From NCBI GenBank assembly GCA_021030905.1, contig JAGFMI010000007.1:1178001-1242000 (forward strand): 64,000 bases of DNA. Direction: 5' to 3'. This document shows, one piece after another, positions 21,797-33,107 of the stretch. Source of the stretch: Pyrenula massariospora. Taxonomy: Eukaryota > Ascomycota > Eurotiomycetes > Pyrenulales > Pyrenulaceae. A program made the position numbers and the translations under genes. The notes beneath the pieces were generated by a model. It ran no database searches and was not told where the DNA came from. It worked only from the letters and a program-made list of their open reading frames with translations. Position 1 is the stretch's first letter. Each line of letters begins with the position of its first letter.

Positions 21797-23291
21797 CTTG
21801 CCCTGACTAGAAACCAGACGGCCCGACAGAGGTGGTGGTTTATCTCACACAGCCCAGCCGTGCCAGCGTTGATAATAGGATAGAAGAAATTGAGAAGCTC
21901 TTCAGATCGGGTTTCCCAGTTCCAGATCTGATGACAGCCAAGTGACTCTCGAGCCCGGGTCATAGATCTTGACAGTGAACATTGAATTGAGATAATGGAT
22001 AGCAGCATGGAGAGCAACGTGATTCCGGTCAGAACCGCACTTGAGCGACATGGAGAATCGCCTATCGTAATGTGGGCATGAAACACAAACTAGCGTCCCG
22101 TCAGACGCAAATCCTGGTAATCCCATAGGGCCAAAGAACCGAGGGCGGATTTCGAAGCCGATTGCGAACGGCGCTGGAGTCTTCACCTGAGCAACTATGA
22201 TCAGATCGAGAATGAGGTACCTATCCTGGTGAACACGTTCCGGTGGAGAAAGCACAGCTTTTCAAGGCAGGCTAGAGCGCTCTGTCCAAGATACCCACAA
22301 AGAGGGTTTAGATGTGGTGAAACTGCATTTGATGTGCGACCAATCTGTGCAACTGTGCAAGACCTTCGCAACTCTACCTTCGCCAGTAGCCGCGCTGTCG
22401 GTCCGGATCAGGCTTAGTGCCAAAAATCCGGGGCGGAAACCGTGATTTTTCCCGCGCGACAACGCTAAGCCTTTTACGGACAACATCAAGAACCCTTTCG
22501 CTAGGAACGGTACGCGAATCCTTTCTATCCCCCATCCCCTCCTCACTTAACGGGCTCTTTAGTCCCGCTTCGCAGAGGGTGGCTCTTGGATCTCAAATGC
22601 ATAGTCAACGTCTTAAGGGTCCCGTTACAGCATGTAACCAAGCAATGGAATCTCCTGCTAGTGCCACATCCGGCGTACCAGTGCCACCTTGTCAGCCGTC
22701 AAGTGCCGCCGTGGCTTATGGGGATAAAGCTTAGCGCAGCTAAGATGTTGACTTGGTCGATCGAGCCCGAATGAGATGCGCTGGTCTCGCCCCACAGCGC
22801 CAAGTTGGTCGTCGATTTATTACCGTTGCTATATGCTGTCTTTGGCATCCAAAGGGACAGACATACAAGGGAGATATGCAAGCACTGACACGAAAACAAA
22901 GCTTTGTTCAAGTCGCTTGGTCACTGTGACTTCGAAAATGGTCGTACTGGTTTTGACAAAGCTATTGTGTCGATGAAGTGCTCGCTGCTTTACAATGTCA
23001 CTTAAGGGCGCTTTCTTTGTCTTGGAACAAGACGCTTATATCTGCTTTGTCCCTCTTTTGACTTGCTAATGCTTTCTCTCAAATGATGGCAATTCTGCAA
23101 TTCTAGCTATAAGATTAGACAGATTTCACTTGTTTCCTTTCATTCTCTCAGAAGAGGCCCACACCAGAGGGAACAGGATTCCCCATTGACGCCAACTAAA
23201 ACGCAGGACGTCTCAAAATTCAAGGTTTGCTAATTAAAAGGATTACTTTTACACATCAAGTGCGGTGAATAATAAAGTAGCTCCTAAGATC
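21797..23291. other. Intergenic 1.5 kb, nothing firm
   Basis: Divergent promoter space between the DUF3431 gene (-) and the disordered-protein gene (+). A minus-strand frame at 21902-22255 without an ATG at its head has a few Cys residues (VCVSCPHYDRR) but no family match and is not called. Confidence 0.45.
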
Positions 23292-25802
23292 ATGTCTCCG
23301 ACTCGCAGCCCGGCCACTACGAATTCCCTTCGCCAGCAGCTTCCATCGGCTTTTGCCGGCCGTATTCACCAATCTCACGTCTCTTTGGAAGAGTCTCATG
23401 CCGCTGCGCTGGTCGCTATACCTCCTTTCTCTCCTCCACAACCTGTTTTCACTGGGGAGAATCGAATTCCATGGCGTACTCGCCGCAATCTTCGGCGCTC
23501 CTGTCGGCGCTGGTTTTCAGGAGACATAGCCGCTTCTCCCGAAGAGCTATCGCTGATGGGAATGGTTTTCGCAGCTAAGTCTCCCCGCTCTCACGTAGAG
23601 AGCATTCGCCACGTCGTCGATTTGCGAGCACAGGCTGCTATTGACCAAAGTGCAGCACTTGGCAAGGAGATACAAGATTTGCTGCGGCTTTTGGTTCCCC
23701 AAACTACGGAAGAACTACTCTCCAGCCACACTAGCCTCTCGAACTTTTTGCCTATGTTCACCGAAATGCAACTTGAGCAGGAGTGGTTTCAATGTCAAAT
23801 TGCCGAGGCTTCAAGTATAATCGTTTCGCGTGCAGAGTCAGACTTGCTCCCCAGCTTGCCATCTGCAGTGTCGTCTTTCCAACCCGAAAATGCCCGTCCA
23901 GCGGGCTTGAATTTATGCTGCAGCTGTTCGATATGTGCAGCGGACAATATGTTCTGTCAGCGACCCCGCTCAGAGACTAGTGTCGAGGATTCACCAACCT
24001 CATCTCAGCGTGACTTGAATGTTCAACTTGAAGATAAGCAGATTCCTACACCACCGATTGGTCTTGCACGCCCCTTGTTTGGTACTGATCAAGGGTCTTC
24101 GGACTCTTACTCTGTATCTGTGTACTCACACTCGGACGATGAATTTCAATTAGGGTTGGAGAAATCTTCTACTCTCCAAATACACCAACTCCCAACGTTG
24201 CACCCCAATCTAGGAAGTACATTCCCAATTAGCTGCAATGAAGCTTCTTTGACAAAAAATACGGCTACTTCAAACTCGGATACGCCGCCGCCGCTTCCGC
24301 CTCGTCATCCTTTGCATCATGCAGTTGGAATCCAGCACACACAAGTCTTCTCGAAGCCAATTTTTGATGCGGGAAGTGACATAGTCTGGTCAAGTCCATG
24401 TGTACATCTTCCCGCTGTTGGCCGAGCTATAACGGTCTTCTCAAAACTAGAGTATGAATTTGATAGCGGAACTTCGACGGTGCCTGTGGTCCGTTTCCCT
24501 GCAATCAACCGACCGCCTTTGTCGCAATCTAGCGGAAGACAAGCAAGCGCAACGTCAAAAGCGACTTTCTTATCAGAGACAGGCCGACTGATGACCAGTC
24601 CTGTATCAGAAGAGTCATCTTTGGCGTCACCGTGGACCATATCGTCTTCCGGTCCGTCTTTCGGCTCCCCGTGGACAAATTCTTCGAGCGATTCGCCTGG
24701 GGAGGTTTCATTTATAACGTCATTGTCTGATTCTCGACTTTATCCCCGATTTGCTGAGCATTTCACGAAATCTCCGGATCCCATGAATATTGGGACGCTT
24801 GGCTCAGCCTTAGATTCGGCATTCCATTCTGTATCCACAGCATCTTCCTATGGGCAAATAGAGACAGGCTCATGGGCGAAGCTCACAGAAATATGCTCTT
24901 TGCGTCGTACTGAAGATCCTACGGTCGTTCACCACCCAATTCCAAGGCGTTCAACAGGGCACAGCTTCGTGCAAGGTGATTTGGCACTCTTCCCACCGGA
25001 AATCGAGGACACGCGCCGGCTAGAACATTCAGCACAAGCTAGCATTGAATCAAATTTGATCGACGTATTTGCTCTCGATGTGCAGACCATCCGTTGCCCA
25101 ACATCGGAGTTCCCGCCCGATCCCTTCCCGGTACATGCGACGGCACCCAGGCCAACATCTCCATCTACACCAGGGCCGAAATTAATTTCTGTAACTCTAT
25201 CGCCTGAGCTTCGTGGCCCACTTGTACTTGCATTCCGCCGTCGGAACCTTCGCTTTCAGCCTCTAAAAATATTCAAGCCGCTACGTAACGTACGCGCGAT
25301 TCGTGATGATGCAAATGCTCCTTTACCATCACCGCGGTCTTTCATCATCCCACCTCAACCGCAACTACCAGGCTTCGTACATCCACGGAGCCCCATGTCG
25401 CATAAAGCTCTCAATGAGAGGGAGCTGGACCTACACAGCTCTTACATGCAAATGCGCATACCGCTGTGGCATGCTAATTCTAACGAATCAGATCTGGAGC
25501 ATGACCGCAATGCGAAGATCGCCTGGCGAAGAGGAAGACCGGTCCCGCCAATGTTGTTGGTTCCCGATGTCGTAGACCATACAAGGCACGCCGTTCGTGG
25601 ACTTGCTAATGATGCAATTGTTTCAGCATCCATATCGCCGTGCTCTAACACAGCGCGATCGCACCTCTTTACTTCCACTGTATCACCATTTGTTGGAACA
25701 CCAAGGCCGGACTCGTCAACGCTTGGACGATTTAGCTTAGCTCAGGAGCTTGAGGCCGCGATTCCGATCTGCGCTAGAGGATGCGGCAAACAAGGCATCT
25801 AG
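23292..25802 (+). CDS. Large disordered protein ending in a split GATA-like zinc finger
   Basis: An intronless frame of 836 residues from the ATG at 23292. Most of it is Ser/Pro/Thr-rich and presumably disordered, with a basic patch near residues 55-70 (RTRRNLRRSCRRWF), a helical stretch at about 95-170 and a Cys cluster (NLCCSCSICAADNMFC). I do not recognise the full-length family. Its last residues, ICARGCGKQGI, are followed by TAG (25800-25802). The same frame then reads RWFQNPEGIGRVCSSCRKQ and stays open 50 codons to 25955. Laid end to end this mimics a GATA finger: C-x3-C, 18 positions, C-x2-C, with GCGKQGI(stop)RW where GATA proteins have the CG....TPLW block. Either the stop is a recent nonsense change or sequencing error, or it is read through, or an unseen intron removes it. 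A DNA- or protein-binding role is inference. Confidence 0.7.
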   Translation: MSPTRSPATTNSLRQQLPSAFAGRIHQSHVSLEESHAAALVAIPPFSPPQPVFTGENRIPWRTRRNLRRSCRRWFSGDIAASPEELSLMGMVFAAKSPRSHVESIRHVVDLRAQAAIDQSAALGKEIQDLLRLLVPQTTEELLSSHTSLSNFLPMFTEMQLEQEWFQCQIAEASSIIVSRAESDLLPSLPSAVSSFQPENARPAGLNLCCSCSICAADNMFCQRPRSETSVEDSPTSSQRDLNVQLEDKQIPTPPIGLARPLFGTDQGSSDSYSVSVYSHSDDEFQLGLEKSSTLQIHQLPTLHPNLGSTFPISCNEASLTKNTATSNSDTPPPLPPRHPLHHAVGIQHTQVFSKPIFDAGSDIVWSSPCVHLPAVGRAITVFSKLEYEFDSGTSTVPVVRFPAINRPPLSQSSGRQASATSKATFLSETGRLMTSPVSEESSLASPWTISSSGPSFGSPWTNSSSDSPGEVSFITSLSDSRLYPRFAEHFTKSPDPMNIGTLGSALDSAFHSVSTASSYGQIETGSWAKLTEICSLRRTEDPTVVHHPIPRRSTGHSFVQGDLALFPPEIEDTRRLEHSAQASIESNLIDVFALDVQTIRCPTSEFPPDPFPVHATAPRPTSPSTPGPKLISVTLSPELRGPLVLAFRRRNLRFQPLKIFKPLRNVRAIRDDANAPLPSPRSFIIPPQPQLPGFVHPRSPMSHKALNERELDLHSSYMQMRIPLWHANSNESDLEHDRNAKIAWRRGRPVPPMLLVPDVVDHTRHAVRGLANDAIVSASISPCSNTARSHLFTSTVSPFVGTPRPDSSTLGRFSLAQELEAAIPICARGCGKQGI

Positions 25803-26578
25803 AGATGGTTTCAAAACCCTGAGGGAATCGGCCGTGTCTGTTCTAGCTGCCGGAAGCAGATGATGAGTCAAGATATTTCAAGCGGCTCCCCAAGTAACGC
25901 TATTGAGTCAGAGATGGCTGATGATTGGTTTACTGGTTGGGTGGATGGACGGTAGGTCAATTAAATTTGAATATAGCATTATTTTCTATCTACCTTTAGT
26001 CTATTAATTTCTAACCTTTGTGACATCATTTGAACCATTAAGTCAGGGTTGAAAGCGCACTATATAGCGTACATTTCCTTTTGTCAACTTGCAGGCTCGC
26101 CACCTCCTTCTAGAGCTTTTCCACACGAACTCTAAAAGTGGTGTCTATTTTCCTCTTTACTTCAGATATGTTGAATTTTTTACCATCGAAGCCAAAATAT
26201 GGTGCAGTTCTGCAAAGTCTGCAACATTTTGGTCGTCGTTCTCCCAATTCCTGCTTCGAAAACATCCCCTTTGTGATGTCAAAGACGACGAAGAACCACC
26301 TTATTGCGGTGACCTTTCATGTATCACAATGCTTGTTCCTACGTGGACCACCTCTTTGTTCTCCCGTGGTTCATTTCTTTCATACGTTTAGCATTGTCAA
26401 GCATTGTCAGTGTTCTCGCCTTTTTGAAATCTTCAAGTATAAGACCTCTCGATTCCAACGATCCTTGGAATCCAGCTTCACCGTCATTGCAGTGTCGACT
26501 CGCCATTGACCAGCCGATCTATCAAGCCTCCGACTCCCGTCAGCCTAATCCGCTTCTTTATTCGTGAGTCGAATCATC
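25803..26578. other. In-frame extension to 25955, then intergenic
   Basis: The first 50 codons continue the preceding gene's frame past its TAG and carry the second Cys pair of the finger. A possible further intron 25952-26094 (GTAGGT ... TTGCAG) would add a short tail. The rest has only short unsupported frames and holds the promoter of the next small gene. Confidence 0.4.
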
Positions 26579-26851
26579 ATGTGTATCTTCGAAGAGTGCC
26601 GTGCCGCCTGCGGACACATCTATATCACATCCAGCAAAGAGTGTCAATTTCCAGGTTCTGATGATTGTATCATGCAGAACTTAACGCTCGCTACGCTGGA
26701 AAATATTGCTGAGCTCTGCTCTGATTGCAAGGCAAAGAAGCTGACTCAGAAACTGTTGAAACTGACCTTGCAGAGTGATGATCTTCATGGATCTGCCAAG
26801 GAGGATGTGATATTTGAGAATTCCTTGGAAGGGTCAGCGATGGAAGGGTAA
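26579..26851 (+). CDS. Small Cys-rich protein, unknown function
   Basis: An intronless frame of 90 residues starting MCIFEECRAACGHIY. The pattern of Cys/His pairs (C-x3-E-x-C, ACGHIYITSSKEC, DDCIMQN and, later, LCSDCKAKK) resembles small zinc-binding-like proteins common in Pezizomycotina. The C-terminal 40 residues are acidic and probably helical or disordered. The start is the ATG at 26579, the first in frame. It follows the split-finger gene on the same strand, also with paired Cys, but shares no clear sequence with it. No signal peptide. Coding status is likely but not certain. Confidence 0.5.
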   Translation: MCIFEECRAACGHIYITSSKECQFPGSDDCIMQNLTLATLENIAELCSDCKAKKLTQKLLKLTLQSDDLHGSAKEDVIFENSLEGSAMEG

Positions 26852-27832
26852 TATTTGACGGTGCTTAGTACTGTCAATCCTAGGCTTGACTGGTTACGGC
26901 TAGGCGAAAGACATTGTTGTCAATACGGTGTACGCAAGGTAAGTGTATATATCGGTAAGTCAGGGTGCAGCTGAGCTGCTTGTGCGGGTAAGGAATGGAA
27001 ATGCTTCTTAAAATCTTCTTGTCCTGCAATCAATTCTATGTCTACAGAAATTCATGTTTGATTGATATACATTTCGTCTCTCATCCGTGCCGTGGTTCTA
27101 GAGAAGGGGAATGACAGCGACAACAGTAAAGCATGTGCCTATTTACTTGCCGCCAGACAGCGCTTACTCTTAAAGGGCGTTAAATTTATAGCGTTCATAC
27201 GTGATTAGAGACCGCCTAAGCGATTTTGATTACGAATCAGAACGTGAGGGTGATGTATGTCAAGACGTAAACGTAGCTCATGTAGAAACGGTTTGGCAAT
27301 CAGTGACCATGCAAATGTAGACGGCTGAACCTCGGCACCAAACTCATCGCGGCAGGGTTCTTCCGCGCCGAACGTCATCATCAGATGCTATTCGGTCGCA
27401 TGCAAACTCCACAATCTCCACACGCCTTTCCACCGAAATCTAACGATCGTCCCCAACCTTCTCTTCTGACATGCACGTTGTTGATCCCCCTGCAGCTCCC
27501 TTGACCGCCATCCAATTCACCATCTTGCTCGTCCCATCGAAACAGACAGATCCAGGTACCCGACGTATCCAGCCGCCATTTGGAGATTGCCCAACCACGA
27601 TTGAATTATCCCTCCCCTGGTCGACAAAGTTGCCAACACTTGCTACCTGTCTACCCAAGCCAAAGCGAACCGATTTTTCGCTTTATAGTCTCCTAGCGTG
27701 AGATACTCATGCCCAACGTCTCGCTAATATCGTTCACTTCACGTGTTACAAAATCTGGCTTTGCCAGACCGTCCATTCCTCTGACTGATGGGTCACTAAA
27801 TCACCCGTTCCGCACCTGATGACGCCGTAGCG
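26852..27832. other. Intergenic 1 kb
   Basis: No gene recognised. It presumably contains the promoter of the coiled-coil protein gene starting at 27833. Confidence 0.45.
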
Positions 27833-29233
27833 ATGGCAGCTCCAAAATCACCTCCGATCGCTTTTCAAGCCACACCAGAGACAATCCTCGCAGAAGCAGA
27901 TAAAGAGAATTTTGCGCCGCTATCAGGAAAATTCACTATGAGTTCGTTTTCTCCACCTCTTACGTCTCCAACACGTCGCGCCCAGTCACTGGCAACTTCC
28001 GTACCTCTCCTCGAGCCAATAAGTTCCGCCAGTCAGATACCTCCTCCAAGCCGGTCTAAACATACGACTTCTACCGTTGATTTTCAAGCATATATTGAAC
28101 AATCGAGATCTCTGTTGGAAAGTCAGCGAGTACATTTTGAGAAAGAGAGATCTTTTTTCGAGCAAGAAAGAAGCCTATGGGACACAGAGCGAACAATGCT
28201 TTTATCGCAGATTGCTGATCTTGAGTTTAAATTGAACAAGGCAAACGGTGCGACAAACAATAAGAGAATATCGATCGACCATAGTTCGAGAACTAGCGTT
28301 GACTCAATCCGTGCCAGCTTCAGCATGACTAGCAGCAGGGACGGTAGTCAAGATCGAGGGCAAATCGTAGAGCCAAAGGTGTGGGAATCGCCTGACATGG
28401 GTGCAACAGTCACAAGAGTCTTTTCGAACGAGTCGCATGCAGCTAAGCGACCGGATAGCCATCTTCCCAGCATTGCAGAAGCACCCAACTCACCGTTACA
28501 GCTCGACGACACGCTACCACCCCTTGTGAAGGTGGACTCAAAATCCCGTTCGGTCAGCATCCCAATAGAGAAAATTGACAGGACTCTCGATGGAATCACG
28601 CTCAAGTCGACAAGCCTCCCACCTGCTCTCGTTAAGACGATCGTTTCACCTTCCAGTCCTTCTCCTCTCTCCATCCCGTCTCCAACCTCAAGACCGGTAG
28701 ACGACAACCCGCGGTCAGTCGACAGTGAAAAGCTAAACCTGTCCCCTTACACAGAGAATCTGACCAAGCATGCCGGACACACACCAATGGCTGTTGAGTC
28801 GATCTCAGAAAGCTCGAGCAATAGCGACGGGAAGGTTGAGAAGCATTCGCCCAGAAGTACGGACACCGAAAAGCCGTACTGTCCAGAGCCAACACTACGG
28901 CCTCCAACGGAGAGATCCAATTCATACTTTACCAGCGCGGTGTCAGAAAAGGAGAACATTGATGAAGATCCAGAGCTCAGAGGTCCTCTGATGATGGACT
29001 CAGCAAACATCGCACCTACTGATAATTTCTTTCTAAATGAATTAGATAAGAAGCTGGCCGCTGAAGTCGAGAAGGCTGAGAGCCCCATCCAAACAAAAGA
29101 CCAAGGCGAGGGTGAGAAACAACCGAAGTCAGGCCTTCCCAATGCGGAAGACGAAGTTCCACAGCTTCGCATCAAGCGTAGTACAAATTTTGGCAGTGTG
29201 TGGGGGAGCTCTGCCTGCGGGAAGAATGTCTGA
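27833..29233 (+). CDS. Disordered protein with short coiled coil
   Basis: An intronless frame of 466 residues. Residues 1-80 are Ser/Pro-rich. Residues about 82-135 form a strongly charged coiled coil (YIEQSRSLLESQRVHFEKER and onward, with repeated FEKERSFFEQERSLWDTER). The remainder is disordered, Ser/Thr/Pro-rich with many SP/TP sites. The C terminus has a denser, conserved-looking block (DPELRGPLMM, DNFFLNELDKKL, VPQLRIKRSTNFGSVWG). Such proteins are widespread in filamentous ascomycetes without known function; a scaffold or cytoskeletal role is only a guess. Start ATG and stop are clear and codon use looks genic throughout. Confidence 0.75.
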   Translation: MAAPKSPPIAFQATPETILAEADKENFAPLSGKFTMSSFSPPLTSPTRRAQSLATSVPLLEPISSASQIPPPSRSKHTTSTVDFQAYIEQSRSLLESQRVHFEKERSFFEQERSLWDTERTMLLSQIADLEFKLNKANGATNNKRISIDHSSRTSVDSIRASFSMTSSRDGSQDRGQIVEPKVWESPDMGATVTRVFSNESHAAKRPDSHLPSIAEAPNSPLQLDDTLPPLVKVDSKSRSVSIPIEKIDRTLDGITLKSTSLPPALVKTIVSPSSPSPLSIPSPTSRPVDDNPRSVDSEKLNLSPYTENLTKHAGHTPMAVESISESSSNSDGKVEKHSPRSTDTEKPYCPEPTLRPPTERSNSYFTSAVSEKENIDEDPELRGPLMMDSANIAPTDNFFLNELDKKLAAEVEKAESPIQTKDQGEGEKQPKSGLPNAEDEVPQLRIKRSTNFGSVWGSSACGKNV

Positions 29234-30372
29234 CACGGTCCTTGCATGAATTATGATCAACTATTCATACTATTCTAATACCTAGTGACTCTATCGGTCG
29301 GATAAAAAAGTCTGCGCTGTCATTGGGCTTGGCATAGCGTGGGGTGACCTTGCATGATGATGAGATTCAACATGTCTTCTATGGGCTACTGGGACCCAAA
29401 AACTTATTCAAAAGCGGTGCACGGGACGCAGGCGCGATTTCTCGAAAAAGATACTATTCATGATCTGGTTTATAGAGTACGGGGTGTATACTGAGGCATA
29501 GCTTGCGGTTTGCTAATTCTGGATGATGACGGCTAAATGCCCAATGATATTTTGTTTGCGAGTGTTCACTCGCCATGACCACCTTCTGTTACCCATTTTC
29601 TCCCTTTGACTACGACTCTACTTTTCGAGCTTACTTGCCCTCGTATCGCAAATGCAAGGTGTCGAATCGATTGTTTCGCTGACAGGAACAGCCCCCTTGC
29701 TTAACGCTTGTGATCGCTACACCAGCCTCCCTTCTCCGTCCTTCCTTTCACACATGGTTCTTTTCTCTCTTCCACACAGAGCAGTGATGTTTGACAAGCC
29801 GTCAGGTTGATGATCCCTTTTTGCTTCTGTCTTAATTGTCCCTTTCGTATCACCCTAGGGTTGACCTCGCGGTTCTATATGATGGATCCCACACGTCAAA
29901 AGGCGAGTGGACCAGACGAAGCCCCGGCGAGGTTTCGATCGTCGAAACTTTGCGCTCAGTCGTTGCGTTGTGGCTCGCTCTTTAACAATCTCTTAATCAA
30001 TCATTTATCGGCTCCGGCATTAAGGAGAGGTCGGTCTATTTCCTCACTTTCATATAGGCTTGATTCAATACTCACCTTACTTAATCGGATCCGTGCCCAT
30101 CTTCCCTCACACATGGCCCCCTTCCCCGCGCAGCACAAGCTAATTCGAAAATATAGAACCCCCCTCATCCCCACATTCCACACAGTGGATAAACGCGCTC
30201 GTCAATCCAATACAATACAAATCAAGCCGACCAGTCGCTCACGGTCTCCCAATCTCTCCCGCTGAGCAGCTCTCTCGCTAAGCTCCGTCGTCTTCTTTGC
30301 CACCTTACCTACCAGCTCCCCCCACATATCTATCCACACCCAACTCCAGACATCGACAAACGCGCTCCCGTC
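29234..30372. other. Intergenic 1.1 kb
   Basis: No gene recognised. A plus-strand frame (29807-30265) is pyrimidine-rich leader-like sequence without family features and probably belongs to the 5' region of the next gene. Confidence 0.45.
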
Positions 30373-31068
30373 ATGCCCGCCACCAGCAAGGCGCGCGCGC
30401 TGCTCGTCGCGCTCCTGCTCGCCGTTAGGGCGCTTTCGCTGCCGTTCGAGAAGAGTGGTGCTGCTCCTGCTGCTGCTGCTGCATCGGGGGCGGAGGATGA
30501 GATTGCGCTTGTGGCGGGGTACTCGGCGGAGAGGGTGGAGGAGTTGAGGTTTCGGGGGATTGCGGAGGTGAGTTTTTCGTGGGGGTTTCTTGGAAGGGGG
30601 TGGTGGCAGGGGCGGACCCGGGGTGGTGTGGTGGTGGATGGAATACTATCTTCCTTCTCCTAAGTCTGGGTATTTGCTCTAACACAGCAATGGGATGGAG
30701 GACTTCTCGTTGATATTGGTGCTGACGTGTGCACGATGCAGAAGGAGATCGAGCGCAAGCTCAACCCCTCACGCCGCCTAGCGAGCGTCTTCGGCCAGCC
30801 GTTAGGAGGGCATCAGATGCGCTTCCGTGTCCAGACTATTGATGACGAGGGAGACTTGGATCCATTGATCGGGAACGCTAAGAGAGGAGGGTGGTTGAGA
30901 TGGGTGCTTGGGCGTATCAAGCGTGGGAAGGAGGAGATGGAAGGGTATGAGATGGATCGTGCTGGAGGTGAGAGGGATGAAGAGCGTGGGAGCCGAGAAG
31001 AGGACGAGGCGGATAGTCTGATAGTTAGTGGGAGGATGGGGGCGCTGAAGGTTAGGAGCGTGAGGTAA
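30373..31068 (+). CDS. Small secreted or membrane-anchored hypothetical protein
   Basis: Two exons (30373-30567, 30742-31068) give 173 residues; the intron is long for this window (174 bases, GTGAGT ... GATGCAG). Exon 1 encodes a signal peptide (ARALLVALLLAVRALSLP) and an Ala run (five Ala in a row), then VAGYSAERVEELRFRGIAE. Exon 2 continues KEIERKLNPSRRLASVFGQ and ends in a highly charged Asp/Glu/Arg-rich tail. I do not recognise the family. An alternative acceptor at about 30688 would shift the frame and is rejected. The CTG/GCT-rich Ala repeat in exon 1 may vary in length between strains. Confidence 0.6.
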
Positions 31069-33107
31069 ACCAGGCGCGTTACTTACGGGACAGATGAAGG
31101 CCAGCCCGTAGCACGAGAGAAAGGGGTACATCGTATGCTCAGGGGCCTCGCAACGGCAATGGATGATGGTTTGCTTTGTTCGAAAAAGGGCTGAGTGTGT
31201 TGCATTTCCTTGGTCGAGCATTTCGGGACGGGCACTCTGTTTCGCTTTAGTCATTTTGACTGCGGTTTAAACAGGATTACATTCCCAAATAACAAGCAGC
31301 GCTCAAAGAGAAGAGACCATACCGTCAATTCTGGAGCACTACATCTTCCTCGCGCTTTACTGGCAATCGTTTCATCTCCTGCTCAAAATCCCTGGGGCTG
31401 GGTCGATCCAGAGTTTCCCTCTCAGAATCATACCGATTGTATTCCAGCAACCCAGTAGGGAAGGTATCCCCAGATGCCGAACTGAAGAAGACCTTAAAAG
31501 CGGCGAGTTTCTTGGCAAGAGCCAGTCCTCTTTGACCAAAAGGGGAATAGCTTGTTTAGGCAGCTTCCTTTTTGGCCAAATGAGGAAAGGCGCGACGGAC
31601 GGCGACATTGCGGAGATACGGTGGAGCTTTGAGCGGTTTTCTTGGAGATGAGAAAGGGTGGCTTGTGTGACGAGAGCGCGCACCACCTGTGTCATACTGA
31701 TAACAGTGCTAGCTGTAGCCTTGTTAATTGGAAGAGCGGGTTGGCTGGAATCGTATTCGTATCTTTGAAGGTAGCTGTCGCCAGCCTCCTGCGACGCCAC
31801 CAGATCTTGTGCGCCTTTGTTCCGTTTGCGCACGCTGTCTAGATGATCGAGGTGGTTTCTCAAAGCATGAAGCGAGATTTTGATTCGCTGCCAAAATGGG
31901 TGAGCACAAGATCCAGGACATAATTACTGCATACCAAGAGCACGGCGAGCTGTTTCTGAGGTACGACCAGGACTTCCAGAAGCTCATGGATGAAAACAAG
32001 CTCCTGGTAAAGGCAACAGGAAAGTGCTCGAGGACAGTAAGGCTCTGAGTGAAGAGTGTAAGACTTTCTAGTGGGAATTCGTGGTACGCCTTGCCTATGT
32101 GGCTATCCTTAGGCAACATCCTCGTGGACTGTGCCGCAATGGCTGGTTGACGCTGAACAGGCTCCAACCAGCCATACAGCGACTCTTAAAACAGCTGCTA
32201 TTCATACTCCTGTTTTAGCAAGAAAAACAGAGACTCAAATAGCCTATCAATAGCAGCAAGGCACTTTAGTATGATATGGCCCACTATGGGGAAGACCCAA
32301 TTCTATATCAATCCCTACCATATGAGAAGGACGATCAGGCACCCGTTACAAAAGGGTACCGCTACGTGCGTTTATGCCCGCGTGACAACATGTGTTCAAG
32401 CGTGTAGAAATCGAGGGCCTTGAACCGCCATCTTGTTGCGCCAAAATCCTTACGCTCACATTCTCCTGTTCCTTCAGCTCTTTTAAAAACGTCTCCGCGA
32501 ACCTCCGTAATTCCATCACATCGGCTCGACTGAAGGCGAATACCTGAATCATTAACATGACTGACAGCGGTAGCTATGTCAAAGTTCCAAACGACGAGGA
32601 GGAAGAGCGCATGCGGGAGGCCGCAAAAGCTTCCTGAGAAAGGCGAGAGGAAGCTAGGAAGAAACGTGAGGCGCTCGAAGCTGCTGAGAGGGCTGGGACA
32701 CAATCTCAGGAGCGTCGCAATAAAAGCAATTAAGATGCCCACGCCTAATCCAGGCATGCTTCTGTTCTTACCAGCTGCACCTGTCTCCGTAAGTATGATC
32801 CTTTAGCAGGAAGCAAGGGAGCTCATTGGGATAGTAAACTCGTCATCCTGCCGCGGTAATTGATGCTAGGTCACTTCGAGATCATACTGCAAGGGACAAG
32901 AACGATTTGTTGTCAGGCGCTCGTAGAAGAAGAACGGCTGGGTCAACGCCTCCGTATTGTCGTCCGCCACTCGTTTTTGTTTTGTAATTCCCTTTGTTTG
33001 CTTGTGGAGGGAAGTATTAGCTAGGATAGAGGTTCGGCCGGACAATTCCGCTCATTCAGTCGTAGTTATCAATGGAAGCATGCGCCATTTTGTGCCACTC
33101 TAAACGC
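31069..33107. other. 2 kb stretch with decayed coding-like remnants
   Basis: No intact gene. Several plus-strand pieces look like old protein-coding sequence: a peptide from 31896 (MGEHKIQDIITAYQEHGELF and onward, helical and charged), one near 32270 (YDMAHYGEDPILYQSLPYEK) and a highly charged coiled-coil-like piece from 32557 (VKVPNDEEEERMREAAKAS and onward). They are broken several times and I cannot assign a family. A decayed host gene or a decayed mobile element are both possible. No flanking repeats were found. Confidence 0.35.

Noticed and set aside
21902-22255. 117-residue minus-strand frame with Cys residues
   Set aside because: No ATG at its head, no recognised family and no splice partner.
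26138-26509. 123-residue plus-strand frame between the split-finger gene and the Cys-rich gene
   Set aside because: No family features; Phe/Ser-rich pyrimidine-biased sequence typical of leader DNA, and it lies just before a better start.
29807-30265. 152-residue plus-strand frame before the small secreted-protein gene
   Set aside because: Composition follows pyrimidine-rich leader DNA; no motif and no clear signal.
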